Of a stretch of 64,000 bases of DNA, positions 41,931 to 50,716 are shown piece by piece. The notes under the pieces were generated by a model. That model had not been told where the DNA came from. It ran no database searches and saw nothing but the letters and a program-made list of their open reading frames with translations. The position numbers were made by a program, and so were the translations under genes. This DNA comes from an uncultured Streptomyces sp. (lineage in GTDB: Bacteria; Actinomycetota; Actinomycetes; Streptomycetales; Streptomycetaceae): the NCBI RefSeq assembly GCF_947488945.1, contig NZ_CANLBS010000028.1:1-64000 (forward strand). Direction: 5' to 3'. Positions within the stretch are counted from its first letter, which is position 1, and each line of letters starts with the position of its first letter.

Positions 41931-42527
41931 ATGACGACCGGCACACCGCCCCCGCTCCGTCCGACCCGCTCGCGCCTGCGCAGGTACCTGCCCCTGGCCG
42001 TCGCGGCCTGGCTGGTCCTGGAGATCTGGCTGCTGATCCTGGTCGCCGGCGCCGCCGGCGGACTCACCGTCCTGATCCTGCTGCTGGCGGCCTTCGTGCT
42101 CGGCGGCGCGATCGTCAAGAAGGCCGGACGGCGCGCGTACCGCAACCTCACCGAGACCCTCCAGCAGATGCCCGGCGGCCCCGGCGGGTCCGCCGCCGTC
42201 GGACCGGCCCCCAGCAGCAGGGGCAACGGCTTCCTCATGCTGGCCGGCATCCTGCTGATGATCCCCGGCATGATCACCGACGTCGCCGGTCTGCTGCTGC
42301 TCGTCCCCCCGGTGCGCACCGCGCTCAGCAGGGCCACCGAACGGTCCCTGGAGAAGCGGGTGCGCGCGGCGTCCCCCGGCAGCCTCTCGGACGCCTTTCA
42401 GCAGTCCAGGATCCACCGTCCCGACGGCAAGGTCGTGCAGGGTGAGGTCATCCGCGAGGAGGGCTCCCCGGCCTCTCCGCGCCCCGACGACGGCCCGCAG
42501 GGCCCCCGCCCGCCGCTCACCCGCTGA
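41931..42527 (+). CDS. fxsA: FxsA-family membrane protein
   Basis: The 198-aa protein has an N-terminal pair of helices (YLPLAVAAWLVLEIWLLILVA, then a second) and a third region (FLMLAGILLMIPGMITDVAG) with the FxsA signature of a Gly-rich, Pro-containing helix. The C-terminal 50 residues are polar. FxsA in E. coli relieves phage T7 exclusion by the F plasmid when overproduced; its normal job is unknown. It lies between ppm1 and, tail to tail, rbpA. Confidence 0.88.
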   Translation: MTTGTPPPLRPTRSRLRRYLPLAVAAWLVLEIWLLILVAGAAGGLTVLILLLAAFVLGGAIVKKAGRRAYRNLTETLQQMPGGPGGSAAVGPAPSSRGNGFLMLAGILLMIPGMITDVAGLLLLVPPVRTALSRATERSLEKRVRAASPGSLSDAFQQSRIHRPDGKVVQGEVIREEGSPASPRPDDGPQGPRPPLTR

Positions 42528-42608
42528 CCCCTCGTCCGCCGTCCGCGGAGCCCTCGTCCGCCGACCGGCGGAGCCTGGGCCCACGGCACCGCGGCGTGCA
42601 CGTGAGAA

Positions 42609-42651
42609 AGCCGCGGGCCGTGACACCGGAGAGGTGTCACGGCCCGCGGCT
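42609..42651. terminator. Bidirectional terminator between fxsA and rbpA
   Basis: Perfect 19-bp arms (42609-42627 and 42633-42651) with loop GGAGA between convergent genes. Confidence 0.88.
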
Positions 42652-42684
42652 CGTGTTCTTCGTACGCCCGACGCCTGGATGCGG

Positions 42685-43059
42685 TCAGGCGGACTTCCTG
42701 CTGTCCCGCGGGTGCACGGCGATGTTCATGGCTCCGGAGCGCAGAACCGCCAGCCTCTCGGCCAGCACCTCCTCCAGCTCCTCGCGGGTGCGCCGCTCCA
42801 TGAGCATGTCCCAGTGCGTGCGCGCGGGCTTGCCCTTCTTCTCTTCGGGGCCGTCCCCGTCCACCAGGAGTGCCAGGGCGCCGCACGCCTTGCACTCCCA
42901 CTCCGGCGGAATTTCTGCCTCTACCGAGAAGGGCATCTCAAATCGATGACCGTTCTGGCATGCGTACTCCACCGCCTGGCGCGGGGCCAGATCGATGCCG
43001 CGGTCCGTCTCGTAGCTGGTAACCACGAGTCGCGTGCCGCGGAGAGCTCGCTCACTCAT
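42685..43059 (-). CDS. rbpA: RNA polymerase-binding protein RbpA
   Basis: The 124-aa protein binds RNA polymerase and group 1/2 sigma factors and stabilises the open complex. The zinc site is Cys34, His38, Cys56 and Cys59 (EYACQNGHRF, then EWECKACG), as in the S. coelicolor protein. The C-terminal sigma-interaction helix is KPARTHWDMLMERRTREELEEV. The start MSERALRGTRLVVTSYE is the family's. A SigR-type promoter lies upstream, in line with its known induction by thiol stress. Confidence 0.96.
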   Translation of the reverse strand: MSERALRGTRLVVTSYETDRGIDLAPRQAVEYACQNGHRFEMPFSVEAEIPPEWECKACGALALLVDGDGPEEKKGKPARTHWDMLMERRTREELEEVLAERLAVLRSGAMNIAVHPRDSRKSA

Positions 43060-43121
43060 GAATCGTGCCTCCCGGGCTTGTCGCCCACAGGACAGGGTGT
43101 CGCTGTCGTCGTCATCCGGTC

Positions 43122-43148
43122 AACGTCCGCTCGGCGGTAAAGATTCCC
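43122..43148 (-). promoter_or_regulatory. SigR-type promoter of rbpA
   Basis: On the minus strand GGGAAT (43148-43143) and GTT (43124-43122) are separated by exactly 18 bp, matching the SigR consensus GGAAT-N18-GTT. rbpA is a known SigR target in S. coelicolor. Confidence 0.85.
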
Positions 43149-43334
43149 GTTACCGGTCATGCGTCGCCCGTCTTGCCGCTGCTGTGCGGGGTCTGATACC
43201 CCTTGATGCCCGGTTCGTCACCCCTCGGGGAGTCCGTCGTCCCGCCTGAACACTGCGGTTGGACATCATCCCCGTGAAGTGGCCGTTGTCCGGGCAGGCC
43301 AAAGGCGTACACTACCGGCCTTTCACTTCAACGT

Positions 43335-44711
43335 CTAAATCCGCGCGGGTACGGGATTGCCCGCGGCGGCCACCGCCGCCCTCAGCGGCACCCTCGCGAG
43401 CAGCGCCGCGCCCACGACGAAGAACACCACCAGGGACACGATCGCTTCCCGGTAGCTGCCCGTCAGCTGGTACGCCAGACCGAACACCAGCGGCCCCAGC
43501 CAGCTCAGACCCCGGTCGCTCATCTCGTACGCGGAGAAGTACTCCGCCTCCTTGCCGGGCGGGACCAGGTGGGAGAAGAGGGAGCGGGAGAGCGCCTGGC
43601 TGCCGCCGAGGACGAGGCCGATCGCCGCCGCCAGGAGGTAGAAGAAGACGGGCGTGTCGGCGGGCAGGAAGTACGCGGCGGCCAGGATCGCGGTCCAGAC
43701 GGCCAGCGAGCCCAGGATCGTCCGCTTCGCGCCGTGCGTCCGGGCCAGCCGGCCCATCCCGAGGGCGCCCGCCACCGCGAGGACCTGCACCAGCAGCACC
43801 GCGGTGATCAGCGTCGTCTGGTCCAGCCCGAGCTCTTTCGAGCCGTAGACCGACGCCTGCGAGATCACCGTCTGCACGCCGTCGTTGTAGATCAGGTAGG
43901 CGAGCAGGAAGGACAGCGTCAGCGGGCGGCGGCGCATGTCGCGCAGGGTGTCGCGCAACTGCTTCCAGCCCGAGCCCACCGCACCCTCCCCGCTCCGCGC
44001 CACGCGCCGGTCGCGCAGTCGGCGCAGCGGCACCAGGGTGAAGGCGCCCCACCACAGTCCGGCCGAGGCCAGACAGATCCGCACCGCCTCCGTCTCGGAG
44101 AGGCCGAACCCGTCGTGCCCGGTGTACAGCACCAGGTTGAGCACGAGGACGAACGCCCCCGAGGTGTAGCCGAAGGCCCAGCCGCGCGAGGAGACCGCGT
44201 CCCGTTCGTCGGCCTGTGCGATCTGCGGCAGAAAGGCGTTGTAGAGGACCATCGACACCGACAGCGAGGCGTTCGCCACGATCAGCAGGAAGGCGCCGAG
44301 CAGATAGCGCTCGCCGTCCAGGAAGAACATCCCCGCCGTCGCCGCAGCGCCGGTGTACGCCGCAGCGGCCAGCAGCGGCTTCTTGCGTCCGGTGCGGTCG
44401 GCGGCGGCCCCCGCGACCGGCATCAGGACGATCGCCACGATCACCGAGAGCGAGACCGAGTACGCGAACAACGACCCGGCCCGCACGGGTATCCCGAAGG
44501 GGTGCACGAAGCCGTCGCCGTCCGACGCCGCCTCGGCCACCGAGGTCAGGTACGGGCCGAGGAACACCGTCAGCACGCTCGTCGAGTACACCGAACACGC
44601 GAAGTCGTAGAAGTACCAGCCGCGTTGCTCGCGCCTGCGCGCGGACCGGTCCGCGCCGTCCCGCGACGGCGGTGTCCGCCCGCCGGTCTTCCCCGTCGTC
44701 CCGCCGCTCAT
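43335..44711 (-). CDS. UMF1-family MFS transporter
   Basis: The 458-aa protein has 12 predicted helices. The start region RREQRGWYFYDFACSVYSTSV and the motif AGAAADRTGRKKPLL match the UMF1/Atg22-like MFS group, whose bacterial substrates are mostly unknown. YFSAYEMSDRGLSWLGP near the end is also typical. The ATG at 44711 is chosen; the frame is open far upstream but runs into the GDPD gene. It may be transcribed with the GDPD and YczE genes (gap 44 bp). Confidence 0.88.
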   Translation of the reverse strand: MSGGTTGKTGGRTPPSRDGADRSARRREQRGWYFYDFACSVYSTSVLTVFLGPYLTSVAEAASDGDGFVHPFGIPVRAGSLFAYSVSLSVIVAIVLMPVAGAAADRTGRKKPLLAAAAYTGAAATAGMFFLDGERYLLGAFLLIVANASLSVSMVLYNAFLPQIAQADERDAVSSRGWAFGYTSGAFVLVLNLVLYTGHDGFGLSETEAVRICLASAGLWWGAFTLVPLRRLRDRRVARSGEGAVGSGWKQLRDTLRDMRRRPLTLSFLLAYLIYNDGVQTVISQASVYGSKELGLDQTTLITAVLLVQVLAVAGALGMGRLARTHGAKRTILGSLAVWTAILAAAYFLPADTPVFFYLLAAAIGLVLGGSQALSRSLFSHLVPPGKEAEYFSAYEMSDRGLSWLGPLVFGLAYQLTGSYREAIVSLVVFFVVGAALLARVPLRAAVAAAGNPVPARI

Positions 44712-44755
44712 TGCGCGCCCCCTCGTCCGGTTCGGTCGCCCGGGCCCGACGGCCG

Positions 44756-45520
44756 TCAGGTCCAGGCCCCCCGACCGCTCAGCACCGTACGCAGCGTCTC
44801 GATGTGATCGGTCATGATGCCATCCACCCCCATGTCCAGGAGAGCGTCCATGCGCACCGGGTCGTTGACCGTCCACACGTGGACCTGGAGGCCGCGCGCG
44901 TGGGCCGCCGCGACGAAGCGCCGGTCCACCACCCGGATGCCGTTCTGGCTCTCGGGGACCTGCGCGCACACCGCCCCGGCCCGCAGCGGCGCGGGCACGC
45001 CGAGGGAGCGCAGCCGCAGCGACAGCACCCCGGCCACCCCGTACGAGGTCGCCAGCCGGGGGCCCGCGACCCGCTGCGCGCGGGCGACCCGGGCCTCGGA
45101 GAACGAGCCGAGGCAGACCCGGTCCCAGGCGCCGGTCCGCGACAGCAGGGCCAGCAGCGGGCCGAGCGCCCGTTCCGCCTTGCAGTCCACGTTCCAGCGG
45201 GCCTCCGGGAACTCCGCCAGCAGGTCCTCGAAGAGCGGCAGCGGTTCCTTGCCCGCGACCCGCGCCTCGCGCACCTCGCTCCACGGCAGGTCCGCGATCC
45301 GCCCGCGGGCGTCCGTGACCCGGTCCAGGGTGCTGTCGTGGAAGGCCACCAGCCGCCCGTCCGACGTCGTGTGGACATCGGTCTCGAAGTAGCGGTAGCC
45401 GGCCGCGGCGGCCCGGCGGAAGGCGGCCGCGGTGTTCTCCAGCCCGTCCGCCGCTCCGCCGCGGTGGGCGAAGGCGAGGACCGAGGGGTGGTCGAGGTAC
45501 GGATGGCGTCCTGGGGTCAC
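44756..45520 (-). CDS. Glycerophosphodiester phosphodiesterase
   Basis: The 254-aa enzyme cleaves glycerophosphodiesters to glycerol 3-phosphate and an alcohol. Catalytic elements are AHRGGAADGLENT, FETDVHTTSDGRLVAFHDSTLDR (Glu/Asp metal ligands and second His), then WNVDCKAE and VHVWTVND. There is no signal peptide, so it acts in the cytoplasm. The GTG overlaps the YczE stop (GTGA), showing coupling. Confidence 0.93.
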   Translation of the reverse strand: MTPGRHPYLDHPSVLAFAHRGGAADGLENTAAAFRRAAAAGYRYFETDVHTTSDGRLVAFHDSTLDRVTDARGRIADLPWSEVREARVAGKEPLPLFEDLLAEFPEARWNVDCKAERALGPLLALLSRTGAWDRVCLGSFSEARVARAQRVAGPRLATSYGVAGVLSLRLRSLGVPAPLRAGAVCAQVPESQNGIRVVDRRFVAAAHARGLQVHVWTVNDPVRMDALLDMGVDGIMTDHIETLRTVLSGRGAWT

Positions 45521-46185
45521 CGCGGCAGTATGGCCCGGCCCGGTGACCGGTCGGCGACGGGGGCGCTGCCCCCGGCGGGCGCGGGGACGGCGAAGACGCG
45601 CAGGAAGAACTGGGCCAGCGGCCCGATCGCCAGCGCGTACGCCACCGTGCCCAACCCGATCGACCCGCCCAGCAGGAAGCCCGAGACCACCACGGCCACC
45701 TCGACGGCCGTCCGCATCAGCCGCAGCGAGCGGCCGGTGGCCCGGTGCAGCCCGGTCATCAGCCCGTCGCGCGGTCCGGGACCGAACCGGGCCGCGATGT
45801 ACAGGCCGGTGGCCGCGCCGTTGAGGACGATGCCCGCGGCCAGCAGCGCGATCCGCGCCACGAGCCCGTCGGGGGCGGGCAGCACCGCCAGCGTGCCGTC
45901 CATCGCCAGGCCGACCACCACCACGTTCGAGACCGTGCCGAGGCCCGGCCGCTGCCGCAGCGGTATCCACAGCAGCAGCACCACCGCCCCGACGGCGATG
46001 GAGACCAGCCCGATCGAGACGCCGGACCGCTCCGAGAGCCCTTGGTGCAGCACGCCCCACGGCTCCAGCCCCAGTCCGGCCAGGACCAGCAGGGCGGAAC
46101 TCGCCCCGTACAGCACCAGGCCCGCGTAGAGCTGGATCAGACGGCGGGTGAGACGTGTGCCGCTCCGTGTGTCGGATCCGGACAA
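45517..46185 (-). CDS. YczE/YitT-type membrane protein
   Basis: The 222-aa protein has about five helices and the YczE pattern GASSALLVLAGLGLEPWGVLHQGLSERSG near the start and AARFGPGPRDGLMTGL in the middle. YczE genes are frequent neighbours of MocR regulators, and the two are thought to work together, perhaps in transport of a vitamin B6-like or amino compound. Here the MocR gene is divergent across a 102-bp promoter. It is coupled to the GDPD gene. Confidence 0.88.
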   Translation of the reverse strand: MSGSDTRSGTRLTRRLIQLYAGLVLYGASSALLVLAGLGLEPWGVLHQGLSERSGVSIGLVSIAVGAVVLLLWIPLRQRPGLGTVSNVVVVGLAMDGTLAVLPAPDGLVARIALLAAGIVLNGAATGLYIAARFGPGPRDGLMTGLHRATGRSLRLMRTAVEVAVVVSGFLLGGSIGLGTVAYALAIGPLAQFFLRVFAVPAPAGGSAPVADRSPGRAILPR

Positions 46186-46287
46186 GAGGTGCCCCCTGAG
46201 GTGGTGGTGTTGGACCGATGCATGTCACTCTGTGGCTGGGGATCGGCCGCCATCCATGGCCAATTCAAGGAAGGTGGACTGATTTAC
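46186..46287. promoter_or_regulatory. Divergent promoter of yczE-like and mocR-like genes
   Basis: A direct repeat, GGACCGAT (46212-46219) and GGACTGAT (46276-46283), lies in this short intergenic region. MocR regulators often bind direct repeats in such positions, so this is an operator candidate. Confidence 0.4.
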
Positions 46288-47784
46288 ATGGCGCAGTGGA
46301 CTTCTACGGTGGGGGCCGCGCAGCTCGCCCGGCAGCTCCGGACCCAGCGGCGGCCCGTCGCACCCGGCGCCCGCAGGCCGCCCGCCTACCGCGCGCTCGC
46401 CGACGGGGTCCGGCTGCTCGTCCTGGAGGGCCGGGTGCCGGTCGCCGCCCGGCTGCCCGCCGAACGTGAGCTGGCCCCGGCGCTCGCGGTGAGCCGCACC
46501 ACCGTCGCCGCCGCCTACGAAGCGCTGCGCACCGAGGGTTTCCTGGAGTCCCGGCGCGGCGCCGGCAGCTGGACGGCCGTCCCGGCGGGCAACCCGCTGC
46601 CCTCGCGGGGCCTGGAACCCCTGCCGCCCGAGTCGCTCGGCTCGATGATCGACCTCGGCTGCGCCTCGCTGCCCGCCCCCGAACCCTGGCTGACCCGCGC
46701 CGTCCAGGGCGCACTGGAGGAACTGCCGCCGTACGCCCACACCCACGGCGACTATCCGGCCGGACTGCCCGCGCTCCGGCAGACCATCGCCGAGCGCTAC
46801 ACCGAGCGCGGCATCCCGACGATGCCCGAGCAGATCATGGTCACCACCGGCGCGATGGGTGCCATCGACGCGATCTGCCACCTCTTCGCCGGCCGCGGCG
46901 AGCGCATCGCCGTCGAATCGCCCAGCTACGCCAACATCCTCCAGCTCATGCGGGAGGCCGGCGCCCGGCTGGTGCCGGTCGCGATGGAGGAGGGACTGGC
47001 CGGCTGGGACATGAACCGCTGGCGGCAGGTGCTGCGCGACGCGGCGCCCCGGCTCGCCTACGTCGTCGCGGACTTCCACAACCCCACCGGGGCGCTGGCC
47101 GACGAGGCCCGGCGCCGCGCCCTGGTGGAGGCGGCGCGCGCCGCGGGGACGGTCCTGGTGGTCGACGAGACCATGCTCGAACTCCGCCTCGACGAGGAGC
47201 TTCAGATGCCGCGCCGGGTCTGCGCCTTCGACCCGGCCGGCAGCACGGTGGTGACCGTCGGTTCCGTCAGCAAGGCGTTCTGGGCGGGCATGCGGATCGG
47301 CTGGGTGCGCGCCGCCCCCGACGTCGTCCGCAGTCTGGTCGCCGCCCGCGCCTACGCCGACATGGGCACCCCGGTACTGGAACAGCTCGCCGTCAACTGG
47401 CTGCTGCGTACCGGCGGCTGGGAGGAGGCCGTCGAGATGCGGCGGACCCAGGCGCGGGAGAACCGGGACGCACTGGTGGCGGCGGTCCGCCGGGACCTGC
47501 CGGAGTGGGAGTTCGAGGCGCCGCGTGGTGGCCTCACCCTGTGGGTGCGCACCGGCGGGCTCTCCGGCTCGCGGCTGGCGGTGGCCGGCGAACGGGTCGG
47601 CGTACGCGTGCCCTCGGGCCCCCGGTTCGGGGTCGACGGTGCGTTCGAGGGGTACGTGCGGCTGCCGTTCACCGTCGGCGGCCCGGTCGCCGACGAGGCG
47701 GTCGCACGGCTGGCGGCGGCGGCCGAACTGGTCGCCTCGGGCGCCGGCGCGGGGGCCGACGTACCCCGCACGTTCGTGGCCTAG
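46288..47784 (+). CDS. MocR-family regulator (GntR wHTH fused to aminotransferase domain)
   Basis: The 498-aa protein joins a GntR winged helix (about residues 30-95: RLPAERELAPALAVSRTTVAAAYE) to a fold-type I aminotransferase domain that binds PLP as sensor. The PLP lysine is Lys329 (VGSVSKAFWAG), with FHNPTGALADEARR and VVDETMLELRL as other PLP-site elements. MocR proteins sense PLP or amino compounds and control neighbouring genes. The ATG has AAGGAAGG upstream. The target is probably the divergent YczE unit. Confidence 0.92.
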   Translation: MAQWTSTVGAAQLARQLRTQRRPVAPGARRPPAYRALADGVRLLVLEGRVPVAARLPAERELAPALAVSRTTVAAAYEALRTEGFLESRRGAGSWTAVPAGNPLPSRGLEPLPPESLGSMIDLGCASLPAPEPWLTRAVQGALEELPPYAHTHGDYPAGLPALRQTIAERYTERGIPTMPEQIMVTTGAMGAIDAICHLFAGRGERIAVESPSYANILQLMREAGARLVPVAMEEGLAGWDMNRWRQVLRDAAPRLAYVVADFHNPTGALADEARRRALVEAARAAGTVLVVDETMLELRLDEELQMPRRVCAFDPAGSTVVTVGSVSKAFWAGMRIGWVRAAPDVVRSLVAARAYADMGTPVLEQLAVNWLLRTGGWEEAVEMRRTQARENRDALVAAVRRDLPEWEFEAPRGGLTLWVRTGGLSGSRLAVAGERVGVRVPSGPRFGVDGAFEGYVRLPFTVGGPVADEAVARLAAAAELVASGAGAGADVPRTFVA

Positions 47785-47807
47785 GGCGGACCGGGCGCGA
47801 ACGCGCC

Positions 47808-47837
47808 GAGGGCGGCGGACCGCGGTCCGCCGCCCTC
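47808..47837. terminator. Bidirectional terminator after the mocR-like gene
   Basis: Perfect 14-base arms (47808-47821 and 47824-47837) with a 2-nt centre, so about 13 bp of stem, between convergent genes. Confidence 0.75.
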
Positions 47838-47859
47838 GTGGTGCGTCGCTCCGCCGCGT

Positions 47860-49497
47860 CTAGCCCTCCGCCACCGCCGGCCGGGGGGTGTTCAGCGTGT
47901 CCTCGCCCGGTGCTCCGGCGGTCGCGCCCGCCGCGGGCGGCTTCAGCAGCGACGCCGCGGTGGGCTCCGTCTCCGGGTCCGCCGCCAGCGGGCCCCGGCC
48001 GCCGGGCAGCAGGTCCAGGACCGCGCGGCGCTGCTCCTCGCCGGTGGAGGCGTCGTAGGGGTCCGGGGTGGCCGGCACCTGGAGCCGGACCACGGGCCCG
48101 GTGCCGAGCCGGGCGTAGCCGCGTCCGGCGGGCACCTCCGGCAGTGGGGTGGTGTGCGGGGGAGCGCCGAGCAACGCCTCGATCTGCTCGCGCGGGGCCG
48201 GGCCGAGCGCGACCCGGGCCCGTGTGTGGGTGCGCACGGTCTCGGTGAGCGCGTCCAGGCCGTCGGTGTGCTCGGCGAGCACCACCGTGACGCCGGCCGC
48301 CCTGCCGTGCCGCAGCGGCACGGCGAGCAGTTCCTGCGGGTCCGGCCTGCCGTCGGCTGCGGCCAGGTGCCCGAGCGCGCTCGGGCGGTCGAGCAGGATC
48401 CACAGCGGCCGGGTGACGTCGCCCGGAAGGGCGTGTCCGTCCTGCCGGGCCCGGTTGGCGCTGATCAGCCGGCGCTCGGTCTCGTGCGCGGCCCATTCCA
48501 GCGTCGCGAGTGCGCCGGCCAGCCCGGACTCGACGGCGAGCACTCCGTCCTGCCCGGTCAGGCAGCCGTATTCGCCGGCCCCGCCGCCGTCGACGACCAG
48601 CACGTCGCCGTCGCGCAGCGCCTGGAGGGCGATGGAGCGCAGCAGGGTGGTGGCGCCGCTGCCCGGCGGGCCCGCGACCAGCAGGTGCGGCTCGGTGGAG
48701 CGGGCGCCGGTGCGCCACACGACGGGCGAGGCGTCCCGGGTGGCGTCGCCGTCCCGGACGGGCACCGTGCGCCGGACCGAGCCGGCGTCGGTGAAGCCGA
48801 GCACCGTCTCGCCGGGGGCGGTGACGAACCGCTGGGCGGCGATCGACGCGGGGAGCGGTTCGAGGACGGTCATCACCAGCTGGTTGGCCTCCTCGTCCCA
48901 CACGAAGTGGTACTCGCGCCCCCGGCCCGACTTGGCGTGCAGCACCCGCTCGATGCCGGCGCGGGCGGCGGCCTCGCCGTCCGTGAAGTACGCGGGGTAG
49001 GTCACCTGGAGACGGGTGAGGCGCCCGTCGCCGTCGCACTCGTACCCGCTGAAGACCTTCTCCCAGTCGCCGCCGTGGGCGAACAGCGGACCGGGGTCGT
49101 CGGCCACGGAGAAGTACGGCACCAGCGCGTCGTAGAGCGACTTCAGCCGGGCCGTCATGGCCTCGTCGGGGCCGGTCCGCGCGGGGGTGCGCACCCGGCC
49201 CTTCCAGGCGGCGGCGCTCATCACCGTGATCAGGGTCATGATCGGCCCGTAGGGGATGAGCGCCACCACGAGTACGACGGCCGCGACGAGGAACAGCTTG
49301 GGACCGCGCCGGTCCTTGGGCGTCGCGGCCCATTTCCGCCGTCCTGCGACGGCCAGCAGCCGAAGACCACGGGTCACCGTGATCAGGGGATGGAGCACGT
49401 CGGTGGCGCTGTCGGCGGCCGTGCGCGCGTACGCGCGACCGCGAGTGAGGGTCGCGCTGCCGCTGCTCAAGATGCGGGGGAGTGGTCGCCTGGCCAC
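47860..49497 (-). CDS. Membrane-anchored FtsK-like protein with degenerate ATPase motifs
   Basis: The 545-aa protein has two adjacent helices (about residues 66-95), a mixed domain (110-260) and a RecA-like domain of the FtsK/TraB/EccC kind. The Walker A position reads AGPPGSGATTLLRSIA (275-290), so the invariant Lys is Ala, and the Walker B position reads PLWILLDRPSALG with no Glu. It therefore probably does not hydrolyse ATP. The C-terminus is a disordered acidic/Ala-rich tail. The small two-helix membrane gene lies 38 bp upstream in the same direction. The role is unknown; a scaffold at the membrane is possible. Confidence 0.75.
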   Translation of the reverse strand: MARRPLPRILSSGSATLTRGRAYARTAADSATDVLHPLITVTRGLRLLAVAGRRKWAATPKDRRGPKLFLVAAVVLVVALIPYGPIMTLITVMSAAAWKGRVRTPARTGPDEAMTARLKSLYDALVPYFSVADDPGPLFAHGGDWEKVFSGYECDGDGRLTRLQVTYPAYFTDGEAAARAGIERVLHAKSGRGREYHFVWDEEANQLVMTVLEPLPASIAAQRFVTAPGETVLGFTDAGSVRRTVPVRDGDATRDASPVVWRTGARSTEPHLLVAGPPGSGATTLLRSIALQALRDGDVLVVDGGGAGEYGCLTGQDGVLAVESGLAGALATLEWAAHETERRLISANRARQDGHALPGDVTRPLWILLDRPSALGHLAAADGRPDPQELLAVPLRHGRAAGVTVVLAEHTDGLDALTETVRTHTRARVALGPAPREQIEALLGAPPHTTPLPEVPAGRGYARLGTGPVVRLQVPATPDPYDASTGEEQRRAVLDLLPGGRGPLAADPETEPTAASLLKPPAAGATAGAPGEDTLNTPRPAVAEG

Positions 49498-49535
49498 GTC
49501 GTCTCCTGAAGGGGGGTGGGGTGGGTGCGGAGCCG

Positions 49536-49730
49536 TCAGAACTTGATCCCGCCCAGCAGTCCGGCGAGGCTCGCGCCGCCCGCCGTGATGCTCGGGGCGA
49601 TCGCGGTGCCGGCCAGGTAGAAGCCGAACAGCGCGCAGATCAGTGCGTGGGACGCCTTCAGTCCGTCCTTCTTGAAGAACAGGAAGACGATGATGCCGAG
49701 CAGGACGACGCCCGAGATGGAAAGGATCAT
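49536..49730 (-). CDS. Small two-helix membrane protein
   Basis: The 64-aa protein consists of helix 1 (LSISGVVLLGIIVFLFF), a short KKDGLK loop and helix 2 (ALICALFGFYLAGTAIAPSI), then GGASLAGLLGGIKF. The ATG at 49730 follows CAGGAGCAC. It lies just ahead of the FtsK-like gene and is probably co-transcribed. Small TrbC/VirB2-like or ESX-associated proteins can look alike, but I cannot assign a family. Confidence 0.75.
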   Translation of the reverse strand: MILSISGVVLLGIIVFLFFKKDGLKASHALICALFGFYLAGTAIAPSITAGGASLAGLLGGIKF

Positions 49731-50073
49731 GAGTGTGCTCCTGGTTGGGGGGACAGTCACGATGAGTTCTTCCAGGCTCACCCGAAGTATCAATACGATA
49801 AAAGGTGCAATCGGGTGAAGAGGGGCGCTTTTCACTCTCCTGGCTGACGAAAGCTTGGCGGACGGCCCGATCGTCCGGCGCGCGCCGCCGGCAGGACCGC
49901 CACCCGTCGCCGATCAGGAGGCCCGCACGTCCACCCCGGGACCGGACCGGCGAACGTCCCGACCCGCACCGGACCCGGCGCAGTACGCTGTCGGTTTATC
50001 CGTACGGCCCCCGGGGCCGCACGGAGGCAGTCCCGCGGCAACGACGACGGATGAGGAAGGCGGTCCCGCCCCC
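49731..50073. other. Divergent intergenic region
   Basis: About 340 bp. An AT-rich patch with a small inverted repeat (TATC-5-GATA, 49788-49800) probably belongs to the leftward promoter. Nothing else was recognised. Confidence 0.45.
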
Positions 50074-50466
50074 ATGAGCGAAACCCCGGATCCCGAGGTG
50101 GTCGAACTGGCGACGAAGGTCTTCGACCTCGCCCGCCGGGGCGAGAGCGACGGCCTCGCCGCGTACCTCGACGCCGGCGTCCCGGCGAACCTCACCAACG
50201 ACCGGGGCGACACGCTGCTCATGCTCGCCGCCTACCACGGCCACGCGGGAGCGGTCAGTGCCCTCGTCGCCCGCGGCGCCGACCCCGACCGCGCCAACGA
50301 CCGCGGTCAGACCCCGCTCGCCGGAGCCGTCTTCAAGGGCGAGGACGCCGTCGTCGACGCCCTCCTCGCGGCCGGCGCCGACCCGGCCGCCGGAACCCCC
50401 TCCGCCCTGGACACCGCGCGCATGTTCGGCAAGGCCGACCTGCTGGAACGCTTCGGTGCCCGCTGA
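50074..50466 (+). CDS. Ankyrin-repeat protein
   Basis: The 130-aa protein contains three to four ankyrin repeats: NDRGDTLLMLAAYHGHAGAVSALVARGADPDRAND is the best, followed by a second and a weaker third. Such repeats bind other proteins. The ATG gives a short helical start (DPEVVELATKVFDLARRG). Single-gene ankyrin proteins of this size are common in Streptomyces; the partner is unknown. Confidence 0.88.
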   Translation: MSETPDPEVVELATKVFDLARRGESDGLAAYLDAGVPANLTNDRGDTLLMLAAYHGHAGAVSALVARGADPDRANDRGQTPLAGAVFKGEDAVVDALLAAGADPAAGTPSALDTARMFGKADLLERFGAR

Positions 50467-50716
50467 CGCGCCCCGCACGCCGCCCGTGGACCGGTCCGCC
50501 GGAAATGTGGTCGCGGTGGCGAAATGCGTGGGCCATCATGACGTCGCGGGCCCGCCCAGGGCCACCGACGAGAGGCAGGGGAACATGCTCAGCACCAGGC
50601 GCAGTACGGCGGTCGACCGATCATGTCGCTGCGCGGACTAGGTCCCGGGCCCAGCCCCCGGACCCGAGGAACGCACAGTCCCGGTCGCGTCGACAGCTTG
50701 ATGTGAGGCATTCCCC

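Noticed and set aside
43188..43202. GGGGT-CTGAT-ACCCC as terminator of the UMF1 gene
   Set aside because: The stem is only 5 bp and weak compared with other terminators in the window.
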